A stretch of DNA of 5,204 bases from Paracoccaceae bacterium (GTDB taxonomy: Bacteria; Pseudomonadota; Alphaproteobacteria; Rhodobacterales; Rhodobacteraceae): positions 1-5,204 of the forward strand of contig JALORM010000157.1 in NCBI GenBank assembly GCA_025458985.1, in the 5' to 3' direction. The notes beneath the pieces were generated by a model. That model was not told the DNA's origin. It saw nothing but the letters and a program-made list of their open reading frames with translations, and ran no database searches. A program made the position numbers and the translations under genes. Below are positions 1 to 5,131 of this stretch, piece after piece. Position 1 is the first letter of the stretch. Each line of letters opens with the position of its first letter.

Positions 1-97
1 GCACGATCCCCCGCGCCTTCAGCCCGGCCACATGCCCCGCAACCCAGGCCCGAACCCGCCCCGCAAACGCCTTGCCGTCGATGATCTCCGCCGTCAT
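1..97 (-). CDS. folD: FolD N-terminus (methylene-THF dehydrogenase/cyclohydrolase), partial
   Basis: Only the first 32 codons lie in the window; the gene continues past the left edge. The peptide begins MTAEIIDGKAFAGRVR and runs on through VAGHVAGLKARGIV. It matches the typical FolD opening: an 'IIDGKA' strand, then a helix rich in Arg/Val/Ala leading to the 'GI.P' segment. FolD is a cytosolic bifunctional enzyme that interconverts 5,10-methylene-, methenyl- and 10-formyl-tetrahydrofolate using NADP. The catalytic Lys/Tyr residues lie further downstream and cannot be checked. The start is the ATG at 97-95. A GGGAGGG Shine-Dalgarno (107-113) sits 9 nt upstream, inside the preceding chorismate mutase gene. 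The mutase TGA (96-94) overlaps this ATG as ATGA, implying translational coupling. The identification rests on a short but characteristic N-terminus, so it is good but not certain. Confidence 0.8.
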   Translation of the reverse strand, partial: MTAEIIDGKAFAGRVRAWVAGHVAGLKARGIV

Positions 98-459
98 GGT
101 CCCGAACCCTCCCGTTCCGTCGGGTGCCGCCCCCGCTCTGCGGCGCCCCCCGCACCCGGTCCCAGCGCCCGCTCCTCGTGGGCGATCGCCCAGTCGATCA
201 GCTCCTCCCAGACGCGTCCGGCCAGGTCGGGGTCGAGCCCGCTTTGCGCCGCCCGGGCACGCACGTTGCCCAGCACCTCGCGCACCCGCGCCGGATCCCG
301 CGCCGGGATGCCCTCGGCCGGCTTCAGGCGGATCGCCTGGTCGATGCAGGCCTGGCGCCGCGCCAGCAGATCGACCAGCGTCCGGTCCAGCGCGTCGATG
401 ATCCCGCGCAGTTCCGCCATGGTCCGCGCCTGACCGGGGTCGAAATCCCTCTGCGCCAT
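94..459 (-). CDS. Chorismate mutase, AroQ class (PchB-like fold), 121 aa
   Basis: Small, probably cytosolic all-helical enzyme converting chorismate to prephenate for Phe/Tyr synthesis. It aligns by eye with E. coli-type AroQ domains and with Pseudomonas PchB. R18 (in ELRGIIDALD), R35 (ARRQ), K46 (IRLK), D55 and R58 (ARDPAR) fall where the substrate-binding Arg/Lys/Asp residues of AroQ lie. Helix 3 carries ELIDWAIAHEE (86-96), like PchB's IIHWYIAEQ. The residue aligned with E. coli Gln88/PchB Gln90 is Glu95, and E. coli Glu52 is replaced by V59, as in PchB. The fold ends near residue 97; the last ~24 residues are a Gly/Ala/Arg-rich, probably disordered tail. The start at 459 has an AGGGG about 12 nt upstream; Met14 (420) is an alternative. 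The stop overlaps the folD start. Isochorismate pyruvate lyase activity is possible but less likely, because no isochorismate synthase is visible. Confidence 0.88.
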   Translation of the reverse strand: MAQRDFDPGQARTMAELRGIIDALDRTLVDLLARRQACIDQAIRLKPAEGIPARDPARVREVLGNVRARAAQSGLDPDLAGRVWEELIDWAIAHEERALGPGAGGAAERGRHPTEREGSGP

Positions 460-553
460 GCCGCCCGTACCCCTGCACCGTCCTCGCCCGGCCCGAGGCT
501 CTACACGCTTGGCCCGGCGACCGCCACCGCCTTCAGGTGCGCCCGGCCGTCCC
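460..553. other. Intergenic gap between dipeptidase and chorismate mutase
   Basis: This 94-bp non-coding gap separates the dipeptidase stop (TAG, 556-554) from the mutase start. The only local structure is a 5-bp stem, CCTCG (482-486) with CGAGG (494-498), and a 7-nt loop. It has no following T-run, so it is not a convincing terminator. I found no clear -35/-10 pair. The gap is long enough for a separate mutase-folD promoter, so co-transcription with the dipeptidase is plausible but unproven. Confidence 0.4.
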
Positions 554-1606
554 CTACCCGATGGTGCGCTCCAGCGCGGCGATCCAGTTCCGCCAGGCTA
601 GCTTGGCAACCAGCCGCTTGCCGTAGCCGTGCGCCTTGAGGGCGGCCAGCAGCGCCGGAAGGCCCGTGACATCGCCGATCCCCTGCGGCATCGTCGCCCC
701 GTCGAAGTCCGACCCGAGGCCGACGTGGTTCTCGCCGAGGATGCCGATCAGGTGGTCGAGGTGCCGCAGCACCGGTTCCCACCCCATGTCGGGCGACCGC
801 CTTCCGTCGGGCCGAAGGAATACGGTGGCGAGGTTCAGCCCGACCATCCCGCCCGAATCGCGGATCATGCGCAGCTGCCGGTCGGTCAGGTTGCGGCTGG
901 AGGGCGTGACGGCATGGGCGTTCGAATGGGTGGCGACCAAAGGCCGCCTGCTCAGCTTCGCCACGTCGCGGAACCCCTTCTCGTTGAGGTGCGACAGGTC
1001 GATCAGGATGCCAAGCTCGTCGCAGAGCCTGACGAGGTCGCGGCCGGCCTTCGTCAGGCCCGGCCCGGTGTCGGGCGTGCCGGGGAAGGCGAAGGGCACG
1101 CCGTGGCCGAAGACGGTCGGGCGGCTCCAGACCGGCCCCAGCGAGCGCAGCCCCATCGCGTGGAAGAGGGCAAGCGCGTCGAGGTCCGGCCCGATCGCCT
1201 CGGCTCCCTCCAGGTGCAGGATCGCCGCAATGCGGCCCCGGTCCATCGCCCGCCGGACCTCGGCCGCGCTCCGGCAGAGGCGGAAGTCCTTGGGTGCCAG
1301 CCGCTCCATCCGCATCAAGAGCCCCGCCATGGCCAGCACGGCAGGCTGCGCCGTCCCGATCGGGACAGGGTCGGGCAGCGGGACCGCATAGGGCGGCGCG
1401 TCCATCATCGCCTCGTAGTCGACCCCGTCGTCGGGCGAGGGCACCCAGATCGCGAAGAACCCGCCCGCGAACCCGCCGCGCCGCATCCGCGGCAGGTCGA
1501 GGTGCCCCTTGCCGTCGCCTTTCAGCCAGGCGTCGTCGCGCGCCTCCTGCGGCAGGCGCCACAGGCGCAGGAGAAAGTCGTTGTGGCCGTCGAAGACCGG
1601 AATCAT
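554..1606 (-). CDS. Peptidase M19 family dipeptidase (renal/membrane dipeptidase type)
   Basis: 350-residue metallopeptidase of the amidohydrolase-like TIM-barrel superfamily, related to mammalian membrane dipeptidase; the family uses a binuclear zinc centre to cleave dipeptides. The expected metal ligands are visible in order: H8 and D10 in FDGHND, E133 in LHLEG, H206 in DLSHLN, and H227 in ATHSNAH. R238 (SSRNLTD) fits the substrate-carboxylate Arg, and D300 in GSDFDG fits the catalytic/structural Asp after the last strand. Length is normal for bacterial M19 enzymes. There is no signal peptide, lipobox or membrane segment, so it is likely cytosolic despite the family name. The start at 1606 is well supported: AGAGGG (1612-1617) lies 5 nt upstream and MIPVFDGHND begins directly at the first barrel strand. 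The C-terminus has AWRNW where many relatives have GGN. It is the first gene of the left minus-strand block. Substrate preference (L,L-, L,D- or modified dipeptides) cannot be read from the sequence. Confidence 0.92.
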   Translation of the reverse strand: MIPVFDGHNDFLLRLWRLPQEARDDAWLKGDGKGHLDLPRMRRGGFAGGFFAIWVPSPDDGVDYEAMMDAPPYAVPLPDPVPIGTAQPAVLAMAGLLMRMERLAPKDFRLCRSAAEVRRAMDRGRIAAILHLEGAEAIGPDLDALALFHAMGLRSLGPVWSRPTVFGHGVPFAFPGTPDTGPGLTKAGRDLVRLCDELGILIDLSHLNEKGFRDVAKLSRRPLVATHSNAHAVTPSSRNLTDRQLRMIRDSGGMVGLNLATVFLRPDGRRSPDMGWEPVLRHLDHLIGILGENHVGLGSDFDGATMPQGIGDVTGLPALLAALKAHGYGKRLVAKLAWRNWIAALERTIG

Positions 1607-1937
1607 GGTTACCCTCTGCCCCTCTCGCCGGCACCTGCTTCGGCGGCGATGATGCCCGGGGCGGCCGCCCCGTGTCGAGGTCCGCCACCTGCAAAGCGCG
1701 CATCCTCTGCGCGCCCTTCCGGCCCTGCGGGGGCTCGCAATCGGCGCACAGGGCGACTAGGTGTCGAAGCGGGACGCTGCGGCCCGGAACGCCGCCGGAT
1801 GCGGGAGTGAGGTCAATGGACGAGGACACCTGTCTGCATGTGTGCCGGTGGCCCGGTCAGCCCGGCAGGGCGGCAGGTCGGCCCGGATCGGGCGCCGATG
1901 CGCACGACACGCGGGACCTGACGCGGGGTGCGCACCT
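1607..1937. other. Divergent intergenic region between dipeptidase and mrp
   Basis: This 331-bp region separates two divergently transcribed genes, so promoters for both should lie here. I found no -35/-10 pair good enough to call on either strand, which is common in GC-rich alphaproteobacteria where consensus matches are poor. It contains the dipeptidase Shine-Dalgarno (1612-1617), a 16-nt palindrome (1657-1672) and a possible leader ORF (1816-1947). No tRNA-like, riboswitch-like or repeat structure was recognised. Confidence 0.5.
1657..1672. repeat. 16-nt perfect GC palindrome upstream of the dipeptidase
   Basis: CGGGGCGG followed directly by its reverse complement CCGCCCCG gives an uninterrupted 16-nt palindrome, about 50 bp upstream of the dipeptidase start. 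It could be a dyad operator site or form a tight structure in the dipeptidase leader. In DNA this rich in G and C, chance is a serious alternative. There is no T-run to make it a terminator, and no known regulator's consensus was recognised. Confidence 0.4.
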
Positions 1938-1947
1938 ATGGGCCTGA
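1816..1947 (+). CDS. Possible 43-codon leader ORF overlapping the mrp start
   Basis: Candidate only. An ATG at 1816 is preceded by GGGAG (1803-1807, 8 nt away) and GAGG (1809-1812, 3 nt away), a better Shine-Dalgarno arrangement than that of mrp itself. The reading frame encodes 43 residues starting MDEDTCLHVCRWPG and then rich in Gly, Ala, Arg and Asp. It ends at TGA 1945-1947, 10 nt past the start of the mrp reading frame. It matches no family I recognise, and its third-codon G/C bias looks weaker than in the neighbouring genes. If translated, it would act mainly as a coupling leader for mrp. It may equally be a chance open frame in GC-rich DNA. Confidence 0.25.
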   Translation: MDEDTCLHVCRWPGQPGRAAGRPGSGADAHDTRDLTRGAHLWA

Positions 1948-1962
1948 CCCGTGAGCAGGTGC
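1932..1962 (+). promoter_or_regulatory. Inverted repeat enclosing the mrp start codon
   Basis: GCACCT (1932-1937) pairs perfectly with AGGTGC (1957-1962), placing the mrp ATG (1938-1940) in the loop directly beside the stem. A smaller GGG/CCC pairing (1940-1942 with 1948-1950) can nest inside. In mRNA this could limit access to the start codon. A ribosome finishing the candidate leader ORF at 1947 would open the upstream arm. The stem is only 6 bp, so the regulatory role is inference. Confidence 0.25.
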
Positions 1963-2993
1963 TGGCGGCGCTATCGCGGGTGGCGCTGCCGGACGGCGGC
2001 GACCTCGCCGCGTCCGACATGGTCCGCGCGCTGACGGTCGAGGGCGGCGCGGTGCGCTTCGTGATCGAGGTCGATCCCGCCCGCGCCGCGCAGATGGAAC
2101 CCGTCCGCGCCGCCGCCGAGGCCGCCGTCCGCGCGCTGCCCGGCGCGGCCTCGGTCGCGGTGGCGATGACCGCCCACACCCAGAAGGCCGCGCCCGACCT
2201 CAAGCCCCGGGCCGAACCGCAAGGTCCGCGCCCCGTCCCCGGCATCGACCGCATCGTCGCGATCGCGTCGGGCAAGGGCGGGGTCGGCAAGTCCACGGTG
2301 GCCGCCAACCTCGCCGTGGCGCTCGCCGCCGAGGGCCGCCGCGTGGGCCTGCTCGATGCCGATGTCTACGGCCCTTCGCAGCCGCGGATGCTGGGCATCT
2401 CGGGCCGCCCGGGGTCGCCCGACGGCAAGACAATGACGCCGCTTGCCAACCACGGCGTCGCGCTGATGTCGCTTGGCCTGCTGATGGCCGAGGGCGAGGC
2501 CGTGGTCTGGCGCGGCCCGATGCTGATGGGGGCGATCCAGCAGATGCTGTTCCAGGTTGACTGGGGCCCGCGCGACATCCTGATCGTCGACATGCCCCCC
2601 GGGACCGGCGACGCCCAGCTGACGCTCGCCCAGAAAACCCCGCTGACCGGCGCCATCGTCGTCTCGACCCCTCAGGACATCGCGCTTCTCGATGCACGCA
2701 AGGGGATCGACATGTTCCGCAAGCTGAAGGTGCCGATCCTCGGCATGATCGAGAACATGGCCGTCCACGTCTGCCCGAACTGCGGCCATACCGAACACAT
2801 CTTCGGCCAGGGCGGCGTCAGGGCCGAGGCCGCCAAGCTCGGCGTGCCGGTGCTGGCGGAACTGCCGCTGCACATCGACATCCGCACCACCTCGGACGCG
2901 GGCACGCCGATTGTCGTCGCGCAGCCCGCTTCGCCCCAGGCGCGCGCCTTCCGCGACCTGGCCCGCGGCCTGATCGCGGGCGGCATGGCCTGA
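1938..2993 (+). CDS. mrp: Mrp/ApbC Fe-S cluster carrier P-loop ATPase
   Basis: 351-residue cytosolic Fe-S cluster carrier of the Mrp/ApbC/Nbp35 group, which transfers [4Fe-4S] clusters to target apoproteins using ATP. Residues 1-80 form a MIP18-like (DUF59) domain (LTREQVLAALSRVALPDG...). A short Pro-rich linker (~85-103) leads to the deviant Walker A motif GKGGVGKST (112-120). Next come the switch I segment LLDADVYGPSQP (138-149), the Walker B/switch II segment DILIVDMPPGTGD (213-225), and the paired cysteines C279 and C282 in CPNCG that bind the bridging cluster at the dimer interface. All signature residues are intact and length is normal. The start was set at ATG 1938 because DUF59 homology begins there; an in-frame GTG at 1761 would add 59 residues of low-complexity Arg/Gly/Ala sequence unlike the family. 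The Shine-Dalgarno is weak (GGGG 1925-1928). The gene converges on the 64-aa ORF on the other strand. Confidence 0.95.
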   Translation: MGLTREQVLAALSRVALPDGGDLAASDMVRALTVEGGAVRFVIEVDPARAAQMEPVRAAAEAAVRALPGAASVAVAMTAHTQKAAPDLKPRAEPQGPRPVPGIDRIVAIASGKGGVGKSTVAANLAVALAAEGRRVGLLDADVYGPSQPRMLGISGRPGSPDGKTMTPLANHGVALMSLGLLMAEGEAVVWRGPMLMGAIQQMLFQVDWGPRDILIVDMPPGTGDAQLTLAQKTPLTGAIVVSTPQDIALLDARKGIDMFRKLKVPILGMIENMAVHVCPNCGHTEHIFGQGGVRAEAAKLGVPVLAELPLHIDIRTTSDAGTPIVVAQPASPQARAFRDLARGLIAGGMA

Positions 2994-3046
2994 GCGACAG
3001 GCGTCCGGGCACCCGCCCCAGGGGGCAGGCCTCGGGCCCGCAGGTC
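2994..3046. other. Convergent gap between mrp and the 64-aa ORF
   Basis: Two genes end facing each other across 53 bp, where a bidirectional terminator would be expected. The best structure is GCCC (3015-3018) with GGGC (3023-3026) around a CAGG loop, only four base pairs, with no T-run on either strand. I therefore do not call an intrinsic terminator; termination may be Rho-dependent. Confidence 0.35.
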
Positions 3047-3241
3047 TCAGGCGCGGCGGCCCTTGTCGATCCGCACGTACTCGGCCGCACGGCGGCCGTC
3101 GTCGCTGCGTTCGCGCGGGCGCTTCTGCAGCTCGGTGGTCTGCGGGCGCGGGCCGCCCTCCTCCCGCTCGATCTCGGTGTAGCGCTTCAGGCGCCCACCC
3201 CTCTGCGGCGTGTGCGGCTTGTCGGCGGCATGCTTGGTCAT
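3047..3241 (-). CDS. Small basic, highly charged hypothetical protein, 64 aa
   Basis: I recognise no family. The 64-residue product begins MTKHAADKPHTPQRGG and has 18 Arg/Lys against 11 Asp/Glu, so about 45% of residues are charged and the net charge is about +7. It has no Cys, Trp or Phe and few aliphatic residues, hence no membrane segment or likely hydrophobic core. It is probably intrinsically disordered, as in small nucleic-acid- or ribosome-associated proteins, but that role is inference. The start is unusually well supported: GGAGGAG (3246-3252) lies 4 nt before ATG 3241-3239, one of the strongest ribosome sites in the window. Upstream in-frame codons to 3328 would add 29 residues lacking such a site. 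The gene lies 101 bp downstream of queG on the same strand, with a possible promoter of its own in the gap. Confidence 0.72.
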   Translation of the reverse strand: MTKHAADKPHTPQRGGRLKRYTEIEREEGGPRPQTTELQKRPRERSDDGRRAAEYVRIDKGRRA

Positions 3242-3245
3242 GGCT

Positions 3246-3252
3246 CTCCTCC
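3246..3252 (-). promoter_or_regulatory. Strong Shine-Dalgarno of the 64-aa ORF
   Basis: Reads GGAGGAG on the minus strand, 4 nt from the ATG. It is a near-perfect anti-16S complement. It decides the start of the small ORF and is the best evidence that this short frame is translated. Confidence 0.75.
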
Positions 3253-3280
3253 GGTTGCCCACCCTGGTGCGCGGGGGTCC

Positions 3281-3310
3281 AGTATGCACCTGGGCACGCC
3301 GGAACGCCAA
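3281..3310 (-). promoter_or_regulatory. Candidate sigma70-type promoter for the 64-aa ORF
   Basis: On the minus strand, TTGGCG (3305-3310) matches the -35 consensus at 4 of 6 positions. CATACT (3281-3286) matches the -10 consensus at 4 of 6, including the key A2 and T6. The spacer is 18 bp. Initiation would fall near 3273-3276, giving a leader of roughly 32-35 nt that contains the GGAGGAG site. It lies in the gap after queG, in one of the few less GC-rich stretches. Such matches also occur by chance, so confidence is low to moderate. Confidence 0.33.
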
Positions 3311-3342
3311 GACAAGGATCGCCGGCACGCCCGCCCGGTATT

Positions 3343-4395
3343 TCAGCCTTCGCCCGAAAGCCGGGCAACGGCCCAGCGGGCGGCCTCGGCCACCGTCGGG
3401 TCCGGGTCACCCAGAAGCGCCGCCGCCGCCGGACGCAACCCCGGCGTGCCCGAGTTCCCGATGGCGTAGAGGACGTTCCGCACGAATCGGTCGCGCCCGA
3501 TCCGCTTCACCGGGCTGCCCGCGAACCGCGCCCGGAAGGCGGCGTCGTCGAGGGCGGCAAGCTCGGCCAGCGGCGGCGGCCCGGCCTCGCGCGCGGCGTA
3601 TTTCGCCTGGCTGGCGCGGGCGGCGAACTTGTTCCAGGGGCAGACGGCGAGGCAGTCGTCGCAGCCGTAGATGCGGTTGCCGAGCGCCGGGCGCAGATCC
3701 TCGTCCACCGGCCCCCGGTGCTCGATCGTCAGGTAGCTGATGCAGCGCCGTGCATCCAGCTGGAACGGCGCGGGGAAGGCCCGCGTCGGGCAGATGTCGA
3801 GGCAGGCGGTGCAGGACCCGCAATGCTCCGCCGCGGGGGCGTCCGCGGGCAGATCGAGCGTCGTGAAGATCGCGCCCAGGAACAGCCAGTTGCCGAGGTC
3901 GCGCGACAGAAGGTTCGTGTGCTTGCCCTGCCAGCCAAGTCCCGCCGCCTGGGCCAGAGGCTTTTCCATCACCGGCGCGGTGTCGACGAAGACCTTGATC
4001 TCGGCCCCCTCGCCCGCCCTCGCCGCCTCGGCGATCAGCCAGCGGCCCAGCCGCTTCAGCCGCCCCTTGACCACGTCGTGATAGTCCGCGCCCTGCGCAT
4101 AGGCCGAGATGACGCCCCGGTCGCGCTCCTGAAGTACCGCCAGCGGATCGTGTGCCGGCTCGTAGACATCGGCCAGCATCACCACCGACCGCGCCGCGGG
4201 CCAGAGCGCGGCGGGGTCGCCGCGCCAGGCCATGCGGTCCGCCATCCAGGCCATCTGACCGTGCCGCCCCTCGGCCACAAAGGCCGCAAGCCGCGCCCCG
4301 GCCTCGGGGATCGCATCCGGACGCGCCACCCCCGCCGCCGCGAATCCAAGCGCCGCCGCCTCGGCGAGAAGCCGTGCCTTCAGACCCTCGGCCAC
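3343..4395 (-). CDS. queG: Epoxyqueuosine reductase QueG (cobalamin, two [4Fe-4S])
   Basis: Cytosolic enzyme for the last step of queuosine synthesis: reduction of epoxyqueuosine to queuosine at the wobble base of GUN-anticodon tRNAs, using cobalamin and two [4Fe-4S] clusters. With GTG 4395 as residue 1 the protein has 350 residues, a normal length. The cobalamin/active-site region holds VFVDTAPVMEKP (135-146), with D138 as the likely proton donor, and GWQGKHTNLLS (154-164). The ferredoxin-like region has C192-x2-C195-x2-C198-x3-C202-P and then C218, C245, C248 and C252 (GCDDCLAVCPWN), the full cysteine set. Residues ~280-346 form a HEAT-like helical tail. The start was chosen as GTG because AEGLKARLLAEAAALGF fits the family N-terminus and AAGGA (4405-4409) lies 9 nt upstream. 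An ATG at 4485 would read through the hairpin repeat and overlap the upstream GST gene. It probably shares a transcript with the GST gene 70 bp upstream. Confidence 0.95.
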   Translation of the reverse strand: MAEGLKARLLAEAAALGFAAAGVARPDAIPEAGARLAAFVAEGRHGQMAWMADRMAWRGDPAALWPAARSVVMLADVYEPAHDPLAVLQERDRGVISAYAQGADYHDVVKGRLKRLGRWLIAEAARAGEGAEIKVFVDTAPVMEKPLAQAAGLGWQGKHTNLLSRDLGNWLFLGAIFTTLDLPADAPAAEHCGSCTACLDICPTRAFPAPFQLDARRCISYLTIEHRGPVDEDLRPALGNRIYGCDDCLAVCPWNKFAARASQAKYAAREAGPPPLAELAALDDAAFRARFAGSPVKRIGRDRFVRNVLYAIGNSGTPGLRPAAAALLGDPDPTVAEAARWAVARLSGEG

Positions 4396-4402
4396 GTCCC
4401 CT

Positions 4403-4459
4403 CTTCCTTTTGTCGCAAATACCGCGGGGGGGGTCCGGGGGGGCAGCGCCCCCCCGGCC
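4403..4459 (-). repeat. Rhodobacterales-type hairpin plus C-run/GGTATTT element
   Basis: Read on the minus strand, just after the gst stop, the segment runs: GG, a perfect hairpin, A, a run of eight C, then GCGGTATTTGCGACAAAAGG. This order (GC hairpin, C-run, short purine stretch, TATTT, A-rich tail) is one I recall seeing repeatedly between genes in Rhodobacter and Paracoccus relatives. I therefore call it a dispersed intergenic element. The A/G-rich tail supplies the queG ribosome-binding site. Only one copy is in the window; a GGTATTT string at 3337-3343 lacks the rest. The dispersed-repeat status rests on memory and not on a search. Confidence 0.55.
4435..4457 (-). terminator. Strong 10-bp GC hairpin after gst (terminator or attenuator)
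   Basis: Arms CCGGGGGGGC (4435-4444) and GCCCCCCCGG (4448-4457) pair perfectly around a 3-nt loop, 8 nt beyond the gst stop codon (4468-4466). All ten pairs are G-C, making it the most stable local structure in the window. A C-run follows instead of a T-run, so it is not a textbook intrinsic terminator. It could stabilise the 3' end of gst mRNA, cause partial termination before queG, or act as a processing site. Confidence 0.5.
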
Positions 4460-4465
4460 TCACGG

Positions 4466-5131
4466 TCAGAAATCGAGGTCGGCATAGTGCGCCGGCGGCG
4501 GGAAGCCGGGCACCTGGTCGGCCAGAATCGACCGGAATGCCGGACGCGACTTGATCTTGGCGTACCAGTCCTTCACGGCCGCATTCCGCGTCCAGTCGAC
4601 GTCCGAGATGTAGTCGAGGCAGGACAGATGCGCCGCGGCCGCGAAGTCGGCCAGCGTCATCGCGTCGCCCGCCAGCCAGCGGCGGCTCTCCAGCAGCCAG
4701 CCCATGTAGTCGAGGTGATACTTGACCGCCTTGGCGCCCGCCTTGACATGGGCGCTTTCGGGATAGCCCTGCCCCATGACCTTCTTGTTCACCCGCTCGT
4801 AGAGCAGCTTCGACGTCACCTCGTGGTGGAACTTGTCGTCGAACCAGGCCACCAGCCGGCGCACCTCGTAGCGGTCGGCGGGGGCGCGCGGCATCAGCGG
4901 CGGCTCGGGATGCATCTCGTCGAGGTATTCGCAGATCGCCTGGCTTTCGGCCATGGTGCGGCCGTCGGCCTTCAGGACCGGCACCTTGCCCGCCGGGTTG
5001 CGGCGCAGGAAGTCGGCGCCGCGCTCCCAGTACCGTTCCTCGACCAGCTCCACCTCGATCCGCTTCTCGGCCAGCACCAGCCGCACCTTGCGGCAGAAGG
5101 GCGACAGCGCGAAGTGGTAGAGGCGGGTCAT
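4466..5131 (-). CDS. fzlA: GST-family protein, likely FtsZ-binding FzlA
   Basis: 221-residue glutathione S-transferase-like protein. The N-terminal thioredoxin fold (1-~80) shows LYHFALSPFCRKVRLVLAEK, the NPAGKVPVL loop with the cis-Pro at P51, and the glutathione-site motif E62-S63 in AESQAICEYL. The helical C-terminal domain includes LTLADFAAAAHLS (D162, the N-capping position). I assign it tentatively to FzlA, the alphaproteobacterial GST-like protein that binds FtsZ and promotes constriction. The grounds are W35 in the RYWER segment, the KFHHEVTSKLL helix, and a conserved-looking tail PPPAHYADLDF, the region linked in Caulobacter to activating septal wall synthesis. An ordinary detoxifying GST is the alternative; GST membership is near certain, the FzlA subtype about two in three. 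The start at 5131 has an AGGG ~7-10 nt upstream and begins at the first beta strand. queG follows after 70 bp containing a strong hairpin. Confidence 0.88.
   Translation of the reverse strand: MTRLYHFALSPFCRKVRLVLAEKRIEVELVEERYWERGADFLRRNPAGKVPVLKADGRTMAESQAICEYLDEMHPEPPLMPRAPADRYEVRRLVAWFDDKFHHEVTSKLLYERVNKKVMGQGYPESAHVKAGAKAVKYHLDYMGWLLESRRWLAGDAMTLADFAAAAHLSCLDYISDVDWTRNAAVKDWYAKIKSRPAFRSILADQVPGFPPPAHYADLDF

Noticed and set aside
629..1810. Long open frame on the plus strand (393 codons) opposite the dipeptidase
   Set aside because: It is antisense to a clear M19 dipeptidase with all metal ligands. Its product is Arg/Pro/Ala-rich low complexity, as expected from a shadow frame in GC-rich DNA.
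501..1829. 442-codon minus-strand frame spanning the dipeptidase and its upstream region
   Set aside because: It is out of frame with the dipeptidase over the whole gene and encodes Arg/Ala/Gly-rich sequence with no domain. Its only non-overlapping part (1607-1829) has no family resemblance.
1761..1937. 59-residue N-terminal extension of Mrp from GTG 1761
   Set aside because: The extension is low-complexity Arg/Gly/Ala sequence, and the family domain starts at Met 1938.
3015..3026. Possible terminator between mrp and the small ORF
   Set aside because: Only 4 bp of stem with a 4-nt loop (or 5 bp with an impossible 2-nt loop), and no T-run on either strand.
1971..3410. 479-codon minus-strand frame opposite mrp
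   Set aside because: Antisense shadow of mrp; His/Arg/Gly/Ala-rich, with no recognisable domain.
4396..4485. 30-residue N-terminal extension of QueG from ATG 4485
   Set aside because: It would translate the hairpin and C-run and overlap the end of the GST gene. The GTG at 4395 has a proper ribosome site and matches the family N-terminus.
3718..4554. 278-codon plus-strand frame opposite queG
   Set aside because: Antisense shadow of queG; Arg-rich low complexity, with no domain.
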